Shown: piece after piece, positions 25,277-34,682 of the stretch | Numbering within the stretch: the stretch's first letter is position 1 | Layout of the letters: each line of letters starts with the position of its first letter | Position numbers and translations under genes: made by a program | Assembly: GCA_016716525.1 (NCBI GenBank) | Contig: JADJWE010000001.1 | Location: 248,001-312,000, forward strand | Direction of reading: 5' to 3' | Origin: Candidatus Flexicrinis affinis | Lineage (GTDB): Bacteria; Chloroflexota; Anaerolineae; Aggregatilineales; Phototrophicaceae | DNA length: 64,000 nt | Notes under the pieces: model-generated | The model's database searches: none | What the model saw: the letters and a program-made list of their open reading frames with translations, nothing else | Told to the model about the DNA's origin: nothing

Positions 25277-26452
25277 CTATAACCGGCCGTCCGGTACACG
25301 CCCGGATTTCATCGCGGCGATTTGCGCCGATGTGAACGGCGGATCGAACAGGTCGGATGTGTCGTGATAGCGCCTGAACATGTCGGCGATGAAGTGCATA
25401 CGGTCCCGAAGGTTGGCCCAGTCGCGCGCGCCCGAACCCATGGCGCTGTCCGGCGTCGGATCGACGTCCGCAAGCAGCGCGCGCAGGTCAGGCAGGTCGA
25501 TGTACGCCAGTATCGGCGGGAAATCCCCCGGCACGTCATCGCCAAGCCGGAGCCGGACACGATTCGACAGCTCGAGGGTCATCATGAGCTCAGTAATCAT
25601 TAGCCGCACCTGCCGCCGGGTTTCGCGCGCCCACGCCTCCACCACCTGATCGAACAAGCTGCGACGACCGAGCAAGCGCAGGACGATCATGCGCGACCAC
25701 ATCCATACGCCGCGAATCGGGAACAGCCCCATAACCAGACGAAACGTAGGCGCCGGCGCGCCGACAAACGCGGCATTGAGCGCCTCGGCGATTTCAGGCT
25801 GCAGGCGAGTTTGCTCATGCAGGCCGATCTCGAGGTTGGCCAGCAGCATCAGTTCAGCGCGGGCCTTCGCATCGGATACAAAGAGCGCCGCGTAATAGTG
25901 CTTGAAGGCACGCTGCAGCAGCGCCTGTCCGTGAGGAGCGCTGCCGGGTCGCAGTTGTTCGCAGAAGGCTGCAATGCTTGCTTCGTCATGGGAGGAGTCG
26001 TTGAAGCAGGTCGCCAGAAAACGGGCAAATTCCCGGCCGATCTCCTCGAACACTTTCTTGTTGCCGCGCGCCACGGCGTCGCTCGCTTGGTCCAGTGCGG
26101 CGCGCGGATTGAACGCTTGCTGCGCGGCTTCGATGATCTCTTGCGGTGCCCGCCGCGAACCAAGCGCCTGAACGGTGGCAACGATGGTTGTGTCGGCGTC
26201 GACGCTGGACGAATGCGCCTCAAACAGGCGCGCGAAGTCCTGCTTGCGGATCGTCTGCCCGGCTTGTTTTGACGCCCATGTCGCAAAGGTGCACCAGTTC
26301 GCGTTGATGCCAGTGCGTGCGATCATCGCGCGGGCAAGTTCGTGGTAGCACTGCGTGATCTGTAAGTTACGCACGATCGGATCGGGGACCGCGGCGATCC
26401 GGTCAACGTCGTCCACGGTGGGTACAGGTGCAGATGCAGCCAGCGTTGGCAT
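25277..26452 (-). CDS. Uncharacterised 391-residue protein
   Basis: Not assigned to a named family. It is mostly alpha-helical in appearance, without signal peptide; one moderately hydrophobic stretch lies near 236-265. The N-terminal part carries a distinctive block, YHELARAMIARTG then ANWCTFATWASKQAGQTIR at about 36-70, which looks like a conserved core. The ATG has AGGA seven bases upstream. The next gene upstream on this strand is the response regulator, 80 bases away, so it may belong to the same transcript. Codon use looks like that of its neighbours, so it is very probably a real gene. Confidence 0.75.
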   Translation of the reverse strand: MPTLAASAPVPTVDDVDRIAAVPDPIVRNLQITQCYHELARAMIARTGINANWCTFATWASKQAGQTIRKQDFARLFEAHSSSVDADTTIVATVQALGSRRAPQEIIEAAQQAFNPRAALDQASDAVARGNKKVFEEIGREFARFLATCFNDSSHDEASIAAFCEQLRPGSAPHGQALLQRAFKHYYAALFVSDAKARAELMLLANLEIGLHEQTRLQPEIAEALNAAFVGAPAPTFRLVMGLFPIRGVWMWSRMIVLRLLGRRSLFDQVVEAWARETRRQVRLMITELMMTLELSNRVRLRLGDDVPGDFPPILAYIDLPDLRALLADVDPTPDSAMGSGARDWANLRDRMHFIADMFRRYHDTSDLFDPPFTSAQIAAMKSGRVPDGRL

Positions 26453-26532
26453 GACATATCCTGAACGTCAGGGAATACTTCCGCCGATTATGGACCGGAT
26501 GCGCCGCGATCGGCAAAGCGCTTCAAGCGCGA

Positions 26533-27204
26533 TCAGCGCGCGGATTCGTCTGGCGCGTTCTGCCCAAGACCGGCTTGACGCGCACGGAGTGCCGCTTGTG
26601 TTCGGTCTGCAACTTGCAGCTTGTTGAAGATGTTTGCCACATGGTTGCGCACGGTCTTCAGGCTGATGACCAGTTTGTCCGCGATGTCCGCGTTAGTGTC
26701 CCCTTGCGCGACCAAGCTGAGGATTTCGCGCTCGCGTTCGGTGAGTTCCGGGAAGAGTTCATCCGGAGCTTGGGGCTTGAGTCCCGCGAAGAAGTGCATG
26801 AGGCGTTGCGCAATCTCCGGACCAAACAGCGATTCGCCGTTGGCGACACTGCGGATCGCCCGCAGCATCGCGGACTGGTCGGCCCCCTTCAGGACATAGC
26901 CGCGCGCACCGGCCCGCATAGCGGCAAAGACGGATTCGTCGTCATCGAACATCGTCAGCATGATGATTCCGATGTGCGGGCTGTCGCGGAGGATGCGCCG
27001 CGTTGCTTCGATGCCATTCAGATCCGGCATCTTGATGTCCATCAGGATGACGTCGGGCTGTAAGGCCATGGCTTGCTCGACGGCCGCCTGACCGCTCGCC
27101 GCTTCGCCAACCGGCTCAATGTCCTGAATCGACATCAGCAGCGAGCGCAGTCCGTCGCGGAACAGGGTGTGATCGTCTGCGATCAGGACGCGAATCGGTT
27201 CCAC
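26533..27204 (-). CDS. NarL/FixJ-type response regulator
   Basis: A 223-residue two-component regulator. The receiver domain covers 1-125, with acidic residues D10/D11, phospho-acceptor D56 (VILMDIKMP) and the conserved Lys in YVLKG near 107. The LuxR-type helix-turn-helix is at about 149-210 (LTEREREILSLVAQG; NADIADKLVISLKTVRNHVANIFNKL). It is separated by six bases from the histidine kinase gene and is surely its partner. Target genes unknown; no LuxR-type site was recognised. Confidence 0.95.
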   Translation of the reverse strand: MEPIRVLIADDHTLFRDGLRSLLMSIQDIEPVGEAASGQAAVEQAMALQPDVILMDIKMPDLNGIEATRRILRDSPHIGIIMLTMFDDDESVFAAMRAGARGYVLKGADQSAMLRAIRSVANGESLFGPEIAQRLMHFFAGLKPQAPDELFPELTEREREILSLVAQGDTNADIADKLVISLKTVRNHVANIFNKLQVADRTQAALRARQAGLGQNAPDESAR

Positions 27205-27210
27205 TGTACG

Positions 27211-29352
27211 CTACTCCTCGGTATTTCCAACAGGCAGCCATGCGTCCACGCGGGTCCCGCCGCTGACCGGCGACGTCACGCTGATGCTGCCCCCTAACTC
27301 TGCGGCACGCTCGCGCATTCCAGCGATGCCTACGCCGGCAGCGGCCTCGGCGTTGATGCCGCGTCCGTCGTCACCGATCTGGACATGAAGTGTACGGCCA
27401 GCGGTATCGAGCTCAAGCATTACGGTACAGGTTCGGGCTTGTGCGTGCCGCTGAACATTGGTCAGCGCCTCGACTGCGATGCGATAGGCGGCAACCTCGG
27501 CTGCGGCCGAAAGGGCCGGCAGTGACTCAGGGAAACTCAGCGCGAATGCCGGGCCTTCGCCCTGCCGCATGCGGTCGATGTGCTGCCGCAGCGCGCCGAG
27601 TAAGCCGAGTTCATCGAGCGCGGGCGGGCGCAAGTTGTAGGCGATGCGCCGGATGTCGGCCAGCGAGTTTTGAACCTGCGCTTTGAGCTGGTCAGCGATC
27701 TGTTGCGCATGGTCGGGGTCGGTACCGACCGTATTGCGAATCGCGTCAAGTTGGAACGACATCGCCGCCAGAACCGGCCCCAGACCGTCATGGAGATCGC
27801 GGCGAAGGCGACGGCGCTCTTCTTCCCGCGCGGTGACAATTTGCTCGCGTGAGCGCTGCAGATCCTCCGTCAGGCGCACGTTAAACGCGGCGACCGCTAC
27901 CTGTCGCGCGATCGTATCCAGCAGGCGCTGCTCCGATGGCGTGAAGACATCGTCGATACCGCGGGTTGCGATAACCAGATGACCAACCTGTTCGGACTGG
28001 TAGACCAGCGGGATGGTCTCCGTGGAAACATGTGGGGGTTTCGTGGCCCCGGCCGGATAGACCGCTGCCAGCGTCTCACGTCTGTCGCGGCGCAGCCGAA
28101 CCGCGGCATAGGGAACGCTAAGCGTCTCGGCAATCGTGGTCACAATCGCAGGCAGGAGGTCGGGGACGGGTGCGATCGGCGACAGCCGCTCGGCAAGCTG
28201 CTGCAGGACGGCATACGGGTCGTCACGCTGCCCGAACATCAAGCGGCTGATCTGCGCCTGGATGAACTCGCGCACGGTCTGGAACGACACAGCGACAAGG
28301 CCGGCGGTGACCATCGCGGAAAGCGCTGTACTGCCCTCGAAGACGGAAGTGAGAAAGCCCACGACCAGCACGTACATCCCGCTAATGATCAGGGTCAGGA
28401 GCCCATACACCAGCGTACGGTTGATCAGCAGCGAGATATCCCACAGCTGATGGCGCAGTATGGCGATGCCGATTGAAATCACAATCAGCGTGATGCCAAG
28501 GTTGGAGAAGATGATGCTGAGTTCACTGGACGCCGGGTCAGTCGGGTTGACCGCCCATAGGATGGCACCGACGACATTGGCTAGAAAGAACAGGATTCCG
28601 CCGAAGATCAGCCAACGAAGCTGGGTGCGCTGCCGGCCCGTAGTGCGTCGGTAGCGGACGACAATCGACACAAATGAGCCGACCATTCCCGCCAAGAGCA
28701 GGGCGGCTGACGCAGTCGTGACAGTCATCAAGATCTCTTGAGCCCCGGCAAGCCCAAACGGATTTGCCGCGTTCATGCCGAATTCCGGCAGCGGATCGGG
28801 GTGCAGCGCCAAACCGAGTGTCACGCCCAGCAGCCCTAGTCCCGCGGCTACTGCGATCCACCGCCAACGGTGCGACGGCAGGCGACCGTCGGGGAAGTAC
28901 AGCAGGAGCAGTGTCACCGGGATGAACGTCCCCGGCAGCCATACCCAGCGGTTGAGCCATGCGGCGAAGTCCACAATCGCCCCGGACTGGATTTCCAGTA
29001 CGTACTGCGAAAAGTGCACAGATGCCCCGGCAATCAGGATCACGCCGGCATCGCTGCCCAGCGCCAGCAGCAGCCAACCGAGAATGTTGCCTGCGTGTTC
29101 GCGCGTCAGCAGCAGCCCGATCAGACCGTAAATCGTGGTCAACAGGGGAAGGAAGAACAGGTGGGTGAACGGGTTAAGCTCACCTTGGCTTGCAGCCAAC
29201 GCCAGCAGGCCCATGACGAAGCCCAAGATAATGAACGCGGCAATGATGATGGTGAGCACCCACATTGCCGCACGTGTAGTCCTTCGCGGGGGGCTCGCCG
29301 CCGTTGGAAGTGAGGTACTGTGGGCCACGACGTTTTCGCCAACTCCTCGCAC
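27211..29352 (-). CDS. Membrane histidine kinase with GAF domain (NarL-partner, HisKA_3 type)
   Basis: A 713-residue sensor kinase. Residues about 30-365 hold roughly nine to ten membrane segments, a large membrane sensor. A GAF-like domain follows at about 395-495. The HisKA_3 dimerisation region has the phospho-acceptor His521 (RRDLHDGLGP), and the HATPase has N632 (ALTNVQRHA) and the G boxes DDGRGI and GIAGMRERA. The frame opens at GTG 29352; later starts (a GTG at 29325 or the ATG at 29265) cannot be excluded because the ribosome site is weak. Probably senses a membrane or redox signal. Confidence 0.93.
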   Translation of the reverse strand: MRGVGENVVAHSTSLPTAASPPRRTTRAAMWVLTIIIAAFIILGFVMGLLALAASQGELNPFTHLFFLPLLTTIYGLIGLLLTREHAGNILGWLLLALGSDAGVILIAGASVHFSQYVLEIQSGAIVDFAAWLNRWVWLPGTFIPVTLLLLYFPDGRLPSHRWRWIAVAAGLGLLGVTLGLALHPDPLPEFGMNAANPFGLAGAQEILMTVTTASAALLLAGMVGSFVSIVVRYRRTTGRQRTQLRWLIFGGILFFLANVVGAILWAVNPTDPASSELSIIFSNLGITLIVISIGIAILRHQLWDISLLINRTLVYGLLTLIISGMYVLVVGFLTSVFEGSTALSAMVTAGLVAVSFQTVREFIQAQISRLMFGQRDDPYAVLQQLAERLSPIAPVPDLLPAIVTTIAETLSVPYAAVRLRRDRRETLAAVYPAGATKPPHVSTETIPLVYQSEQVGHLVIATRGIDDVFTPSEQRLLDTIARQVAVAAFNVRLTEDLQRSREQIVTAREEERRRLRRDLHDGLGPVLAAMSFQLDAIRNTVGTDPDHAQQIADQLKAQVQNSLADIRRIAYNLRPPALDELGLLGALRQHIDRMRQGEGPAFALSFPESLPALSAAAEVAAYRIAVEALTNVQRHAQARTCTVMLELDTAGRTLHVQIGDDGRGINAEAAAGVGIAGMRERAAELGGSISVTSPVSGGTRVDAWLPVGNTEE

Positions 29353-29400
29353 ACGGCACGTGCTGCCGACAATCTTTACTGTAACACTCTCATGACTTGA

Positions 29401-30414
29401 CTACAGCACGGCCATCGAAAACTGAATACGCTCCAGCGTGAACGGAAGATGCTCCCAGTGATCTCCGTAATCCGAACTGTGCCACACGTCTCCGTTGCTC
29501 AGGCCGGCATACAGCACACCGGGTGAACCGGGCACTGTCACCAGCGAATACGCCATATGGGGCAGGGGATCGGGCAGGCCGCCACCCAGCCGTTCCCAAC
29601 GGCCGCTGCCACGCTTGCGGAAGATGAACGCATTCGCCTCGCCTTCGACGTGCCCGCGCGGCATCTTCTTCATTTCGGGCAAGATCATCAACGGGGCGGC
29701 CGAGGCGTACCACAGGCTCGGGTCGGCGGGATCGGCGGCGCAAGCCATCCCGTAGATGCTCCAGCCGAGACCACGCAGCGGCTGTTTCCAGCGCCTGCCG
29801 CCGTCCGAGCTGATCGCCGCGGGCCATCCGCCTCCGGCCTGATACACGTGGTCACTCGATGTGTGGTGCCAGCGCAAGCTGTGGCAGTCGCGCGATGTCC
29901 CCCACTTGTGACGGGACCACGTGAGGCCGCCATCCTCGGTGAGGAACGTCCCGCCAAGTTCGACCCCTGCGACAACCCGGTTCGGATCGACCGGAGACAC
30001 CGCCAAGCCCATCACATACGGATCGCCCGGCTCGGCGGGCGTGAACCAGAACGAGCGCCGCAGCGCGCGGAAGCTCTCCCGTTCAGACCACGTCTTGCCG
30101 CCGTCGTGGGTGACGAAAAGGGCGGGCGGCTTGGTGCCTGCATAGATGACGTTGGGATCCGCGCGGCAGACGGCGAGCGACTTGACAACCTGATCGGCAA
30201 GCCCGATCGATGTCCACGTGCAGCCTCGATCGACGGACTTGAGCACGCCGCGGTCGCGGGTTGCGGCGTACACGGTATTGGCCTCGACCGGGTCATTGAG
30301 GACATACGTGATGGACGAATCCGTGAGGAGTTTCTCGACCCGCGCGCTGCTGCCCGGTGTCCATTCGGCGCGCGTGATCCCTTGTCCGGACGCGGCAATG
30401 AATGTTGTCGTCAT
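29401..30414 (-). CDS. Asp-box (BNR/sortilin-like) beta-propeller protein
   Basis: A 337-residue protein with at least five Asp-box motifs: SVDRGCTW, THDGGKTW, TEDGGLTW, SSDGGRRW and SSDYGDHW. These mark blades of a six- or seven-bladed propeller as in VPS10/photosystem-II stability-type proteins. No signal peptide or sialidase FRIP motif is seen, so sialidase activity is not supported. ATG 30414 is used because it overlaps the TGA of the upstream membrane-protein gene (ATGA, 30411-30414). Function unknown, perhaps a cytoplasmic scaffold. Confidence 0.85.
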   Translation of the reverse strand: MTTTFIAASGQGITRAEWTPGSSARVEKLLTDSSITYVLNDPVEANTVYAATRDRGVLKSVDRGCTWTSIGLADQVVKSLAVCRADPNVIYAGTKPPALFVTHDGGKTWSERESFRALRRSFWFTPAEPGDPYVMGLAVSPVDPNRVVAGVELGGTFLTEDGGLTWSRHKWGTSRDCHSLRWHHTSSDHVYQAGGGWPAAISSDGGRRWKQPLRGLGWSIYGMACAADPADPSLWYASAAPLMILPEMKKMPRGHVEGEANAFIFRKRGSGRWERLGGGLPDPLPHMAYSLVTVPGSPGVLYAGLSNGDVWHSSDYGDHWEHLPFTLERIQFSMAVL

Positions 30415-30842
30415 GACGGTTCTCCGATCGCTGCACGGGTGGGTGAGCCGAAGTTGAGCCACACACGAGCCACAGCCAGTGTCGCCAGCGTGCCCAGTCC
30501 GACGTTCGCCCAGATCAGAATGTCACTGAGGGGGTACACCGTCCCGCATGGGAGCGGGCAGAGCGTGGTCATGGTCGAGACCCCGAACAGCACAACGATC
30601 AGATTGAACCCGGTCAGCAGGGCCAGACCGGCGCGTATGCCCCGTGCGCTGGCGAGCAGCGCCCATATCCAGGCTCCGTAGATGCCCAGCAGCGCGAGCG
30701 TAATCGGAAGCAAAGCTGGCATCGTGACGCCGAATTCCGGGAACACATAGCCGTAATCCAGGAACGTGCGTCCCAGGCATGAGAGCAGCGCGGCTGCACT
30801 CAGGACGATCGCCGAGCTGCGAAGTGTGAGACGAGATCTCAT
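30411..30842 (-). CDS. Small four-helix membrane protein, unknown function
   Basis: A 143-residue hydrophobic protein with four predicted membrane segments (about 8-26, 41-64, 70-91 and 107-127). A short CPLPC motif lies between helices three and four near 94-98, where it could bind metal or form a disulfide. It is not recognised as a named family. It is coupled to the Asp-box gene by a four-base overlap. Confidence 0.7.
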   Translation of the reverse strand: MRSRLTLRSSAIVLSAAALLSCLGRTFLDYGYVFPEFGVTMPALLPITLALLGIYGAWIWALLASARGIRAGLALLTGFNLIVVLFGVSTMTTLCPLPCGTVYPLSDILIWANVGLGTLATLAVARVWLNFGSPTRAAIGEPS

Positions 30843-30969
30843 GGCTCAAGCCCTCCCTATGTTATCCACAGGGTAAGTCAGGAGCGATGGATTGTCATCG
30901 GCATCGGTCCCGTTGGAGGCGGGAACTTTGCCCGGTGGGCGTGGGACGCGGTGCGTGTCGTGTGGATGT

Positions 30970-31003
30970 ACCCCGAACGCGCTGAAGCAAGCGCGTCCGG
31001 GGT
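30970..31003 (-). terminator. Stem-loop after the GH8 gene
   Basis: ACCCCGAACGCGCT (30970-30983) and AGCGCGTCCGGGGT (30990-31003) pair over 14 bp with one mismatch and a 6-base loop. It begins 24 bases after the GH8 stop codon. There is no T-run, so it is either a Rho-type 3' boundary or an mRNA-stabilising end. Confidence 0.6.
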
Positions 31004-31027
31004 GTGTGAGGCGAGGAAGATGTCAGG

Positions 31028-32245
31028 TTAGGCAGGCGTGTAGACGCGGAAGTTCCCGCTCAGGTGCAGCAGCGCCAGCATATACAGCAAGTTGTCGTAG
31101 TAGCGATATTGACCGAGGTTCAGCGGCGAGTCCCAGAACTCCTCGACGAACTCGAGCCGGATTGGGTCGTCGGCGGCCAGCGCGGCGACGGCGTTCATGG
31201 CGATGTGCCCCAACGAGCGATGCTGCGGCGAGGCGGGCGTCCCGTCGATTTCGAACCTGCTGTTGTAGCGGGTGATTCCGAGGTCGTAGAAAAAGCGCAG
31301 CATGCGGTTGCTTTGCTCGACCTGCCACGGATCGGCAGCGAACCAACTGTGATCGACGGCGATGTGCATGGCCGTGCGCCATGCGTCCGCATAGTAGAAC
31401 TGGCCGTAGTCGCCCCACACGACCGGCTCGCCGGTGAACTCTGCGTAGTTGGGGACGAGACCGGTCTCGGGATGCGCGGTCGTGTGCCAGAACGCTCTGC
31501 TGGCGGCGGCGGCCTCGCGCCAGTAGTCCTGATCCTGATCGGCCCAGCGCGCCCACAACTCGTAGAAGTACGGTGTCTGGTACGACGGGTCGGTGAACTC
31601 GCTGACACGGCCCCAGTCCGGCACGAATACGACCAGTTTGGTCTCTTCGTCGAACATATTGGTCGCGCCCGAGGATGGGCTTTCGGTGTGCAGCATGGCG
31701 TTGAGGATGGCGTTCGCCTCGGTCTGATAATCCAGGATGCCCTCGCCGTTACCCCAGCGTGCGGCGGCAAAGAACAGCGCGGTCGCGATCCAGATTTCGC
31801 CGTCCGATGCCGGGTTACGGTCGATCATCGTACCGTCCGTACGGTTGTGCCACGAGAAGTAGCCTTTGTACTGCCCGCCTTCGTGATACATGTACGTCTT
31901 GGCCCAGCGCCACAGCCGGTCGAATTCCTCTTTCTTGTCGAGCTGCACGGCGATCATCATGCCGTACGACATGCCTTCCGAACGCACGTCGTTGTTGTTG
32001 ACGTCGAGCATATAGGCCATGTCTTCGCCGACCGGGTAGTAGACTCGTTCGGTGGCGTCGTTACCATAGAACAGCGACTGGAACACCTCGTCGATGCGCG
32101 CTTGTATTTCTGCGTCAGAGATCCCGATTTCGGCCAACACGTTCGGGTACTCCCCTGTGATGAATGCTCCCTGCGGCGCAGATTCTTGGGCATGAACCGA
32201 GATAGCCAAGAACAGAACGAGAACAACAACGATGGCAACACGCAT
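31028..32245 (-). CDS. GH8 reducing-end xylose-releasing exo-oligoxylanase (Rex-like), with signal peptide
   Basis: A 405-residue glycoside hydrolase family 8 enzyme that strongly resembles Bacillus halodurans Rex (EC 3.2.1.156) along its whole length, e.g. DVRSEGMSYGMMIAVQ and FSDPSY/HFYEL-like segments. The acid Glu90 is in SEGMSYG and the probable base Asp287 in YADAWRTA. Rex releases xylose from the reducing end of xylo-oligosaccharides. Unlike the characterised intracellular Rex, residues 1-19 form a Sec signal (cleavage VHA/QE). It is the last gene of the xylan operon, 79 bases behind the GH3 gene. Confidence 0.9.
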   Translation of the reverse strand: MRVAIVVVLVLFLAISVHAQESAPQGAFITGEYPNVLAEIGISDAEIQARIDEVFQSLFYGNDATERVYYPVGEDMAYMLDVNNNDVRSEGMSYGMMIAVQLDKKEEFDRLWRWAKTYMYHEGGQYKGYFSWHNRTDGTMIDRNPASDGEIWIATALFFAAARWGNGEGILDYQTEANAILNAMLHTESPSSGATNMFDEETKLVVFVPDWGRVSEFTDPSYQTPYFYELWARWADQDQDYWREAAAASRAFWHTTAHPETGLVPNYAEFTGEPVVWGDYGQFYYADAWRTAMHIAVDHSWFAADPWQVEQSNRMLRFFYDLGITRYNSRFEIDGTPASPQHRSLGHIAMNAVAALAADDPIRLEFVEEFWDSPLNLGQYRYYDNLLYMLALLHLSGNFRVYTPA

Positions 32246-32324
32246 GACTCATCCTCCCAAACTGGGTTCTCACTTATGCAAATCGGGATGTTTGGTCTTC
32301 GCGGCGCCGGATTGGCGCCCGGAC

Positions 32325-34670
32325 TCAATGCACTCTGACGGTCGTGAAGTACACCTGCTCCACGGTGGTCGAATTACCGACAATCTCGAACGATCCGCTC
32401 AGACGGATGTCTTCCGACGAACTGCCGACCTTGACGTTGATCAAACCCGGCTCGACCTGATAACGCATATCGCGGTCGTAGAACGCCAGATGGCGCACGT
32501 CGAGATCGAACGTCACCGTGCACCGTTCGCCGGGCTGAAGCTCGACACGCTTGAACCCCTTGAGCGCGATCACCGGGCGGGTGACACTGGCGACTGGATC
32601 GCCGACGTACAACTGCACGACCTCGTCGCCGGCCCGCTGGCCGCAGTTGGCGATCGTCAGGCTCACCGCGACGGTATCTGCCGCAGTGACGTGCGCCGGC
32701 GTGACCGACAGATCGCTGTACTCGAACTGTGTGTAGCTCAAGCCGTGGCCGAACGGATACAGCGGCTCGGCGCTCATGTCGACGTAGCGGCCCTGCCAGT
32801 GCGTGCGCCCACCGGAGGGCTTGTGGTTGTAGAACACCGGCACCTGACCGACGTGGCGCGGGAACGAGATCGGCAGCTTGCCGCCGGGTGTGACGTTCCC
32901 GAACAGCGCGTTGGCGACTGCCGCGCCGCCTTGCTCGGCAGGAAGCCACGCGACCAGCACCGAGGGAACGTGTTCGGCGATCCACGGAATGCTGTGCGGA
33001 CGACCGTTGGTCAGCACCACGACGGTGGGCGTGCCGGTCGCATGGATGGCCTCGACCAGCGCCTGTTGTACGCCCGGCAGGTCGAGCGACGCGCGGTCGA
33101 TCGACTCGCCGGTGGTGCTGCCCGGCGCTAGCCCGCTTTTGTCGCCTACGAACACAATCGCGACATCGGCGTTTTGCGCTGCCGCGACAGCCTCGCCAAA
33201 GCCGCTGGTGTCGTCGCCGAGGACGCTGCACCCGTGTGCATACACGACCTCAGTGCCTGCCGCCACGACCGACTTGATTCCGTCCAGCATGGTGACCGAG
33301 GGTGGCATGTGCGATCCCCAGTCGACGACGTCTTTCTGCGCAGGTGTCGGCGCATCCGGGCTGACGTTCGGGTTGAACATATTCTCCATGTGACCCGGGT
33401 AGTGATAGTCGCCTTGGAGCAAGCGCGCGCTGTCGGCGGTCGGCCCGATGACGGCCACCCGCGCAAGCGACTTTGAAAGCGGCAGTAGATTGCCATCGTT
33501 CTTGAGCAGGACCAACGACTGCTCGGCGATCGTGCGCGACAGCTCGATCGTCGCCGGCCGGCTGAAAATCTCCGCTACACGGCCCTCATCGACAAACGGG
33601 TTGTCGAATAGTCCCCAGCCGAATTTCGCCGTCAGCACGCGCTCGACGCAGGCGTCGACCAGTGCGATGTCGATGCGTCCACTCTCCAAACCGGCGAGCA
33701 GTGGCGCGCCATAGCCGTCGGGGGTCGGCAGTTCGATGTCCATGCCTACCTCGAGCGCCAGCTTAGCCGCTTCGGTGCGGTCGGCCGCGACGTGGTGGTA
33801 GTCGACCAACTGGGCGATGGTGAAGTAGTCGGAGACGATCAAGCCCTCGAAACCGAGCTGTCCCCGCAGGATGTCGACCAGCAGTTCCTTCGACGCACCG
33901 GCGGGGATGCCGTCCAGTTCCTGATAAGCGTTCATCACTGTCGCGATCTTGCCGCCCTTGATGGCGGCGGCGAACGGTGTGAGGAATACCTCGTGCAGTT
34001 CGCGTGCGGGGATGTGTGCGGGAGCCCAGTTCATGCCGCCTTCGCTCGCCCCATACCCGACGAAGTGCTTCGCCGTCGCGGCGATGCCGGTCTTGAGGTC
34101 GCCGCCTTGCAGCCCGCGCACATAGGCGGTACCCATTGCGCTGATGAGGAACGGATCCTCGCCGTAGGTTTCTTCCACGCGACCCCAACGGGCATCACGG
34201 GCGACATCCAGCACGGGCGCCAGTGCGTGATGCGAGCCGATTGACCGAAGCTGCTCGCGGATGGCTGTGGTCATCGCCTCGATCAATTCCGGGTTCCACG
34301 TCGCCGCTTGGCCAATCGACTGCGGGAAGGTGGTCGCGCCACGCATCAGGACTCCGGCGCAGCTCTCTTCGTGGATCATCACCGGAATGCCGAGCCGCGT
34401 GTGTTCGACGACGTAGCGCTGAATCTCGTTGGCGAGCGCGGCAACTTGCTGCGGCGGGACGAGCGCGTTTGCGCCAAGGCGCGAGATTTGGCCGACGCCG
34501 TGTTCAAGCAGTTCGGGCCGGCGTGTCGGATCGAACCGGCGCTGTTCGTCTAGCAGGGCGATGGCCCAAATCCCCCACAGCTGCGCCACCTTCTCGGCGG
34601 GGGTCATTTCCGCCATGATCAAGGCGACACGATCGGACACGCTGAGCGACGGGTCGTGATGTTTCCACAT
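32325..34670 (-). CDS. GH3 beta-glycosidase (beta-xylosidase/beta-glucosidase)
   Basis: A 781-residue family 3 glycoside hydrolase with the usual three parts: TIM-like barrel (about 1-330), alpha/beta sandwich (about 380-590) and fibronectin-III-like domain (about 640-755). The nucleophile is Asp281 in LIVSDYF, and the substrate-binding KHF is at 201-203. No signal peptide is present, so it should act in the cytoplasm on imported oligosaccharides. With a Rex-like enzyme and an importer in the operon, beta-xylosidase activity is the best guess; beta-glucosidase or arabinofuranosidase remain possible. Confidence 0.93.
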   Translation of the reverse strand: MWKHHDPSLSVSDRVALIMAEMTPAEKVAQLWGIWAIALLDEQRRFDPTRRPELLEHGVGQISRLGANALVPPQQVAALANEIQRYVVEHTRLGIPVMIHEESCAGVLMRGATTFPQSIGQAATWNPELIEAMTTAIREQLRSIGSHHALAPVLDVARDARWGRVEETYGEDPFLISAMGTAYVRGLQGGDLKTGIAATAKHFVGYGASEGGMNWAPAHIPARELHEVFLTPFAAAIKGGKIATVMNAYQELDGIPAGASKELLVDILRGQLGFEGLIVSDYFTIAQLVDYHHVAADRTEAAKLALEVGMDIELPTPDGYGAPLLAGLESGRIDIALVDACVERVLTAKFGWGLFDNPFVDEGRVAEIFSRPATIELSRTIAEQSLVLLKNDGNLLPLSKSLARVAVIGPTADSARLLQGDYHYPGHMENMFNPNVSPDAPTPAQKDVVDWGSHMPPSVTMLDGIKSVVAAGTEVVYAHGCSVLGDDTSGFGEAVAAAQNADVAIVFVGDKSGLAPGSTTGESIDRASLDLPGVQQALVEAIHATGTPTVVVLTNGRPHSIPWIAEHVPSVLVAWLPAEQGGAAVANALFGNVTPGGKLPISFPRHVGQVPVFYNHKPSGGRTHWQGRYVDMSAEPLYPFGHGLSYTQFEYSDLSVTPAHVTAADTVAVSLTIANCGQRAGDEVVQLYVGDPVASVTRPVIALKGFKRVELQPGERCTVTFDLDVRHLAFYDRDMRYQVEPGLINVKVGSSSEDIRLSGSFEIVGNSTTVEQVYFTTVRVH

Positions 34671-34682
34671 GGTAGTTAGCCC

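Noticed and set aside
29401..30414. Sialidase
   Set aside because: Asp-boxes are present, but the FRIP motif and the catalytic Arg triad are not recognisable and there is no export signal.
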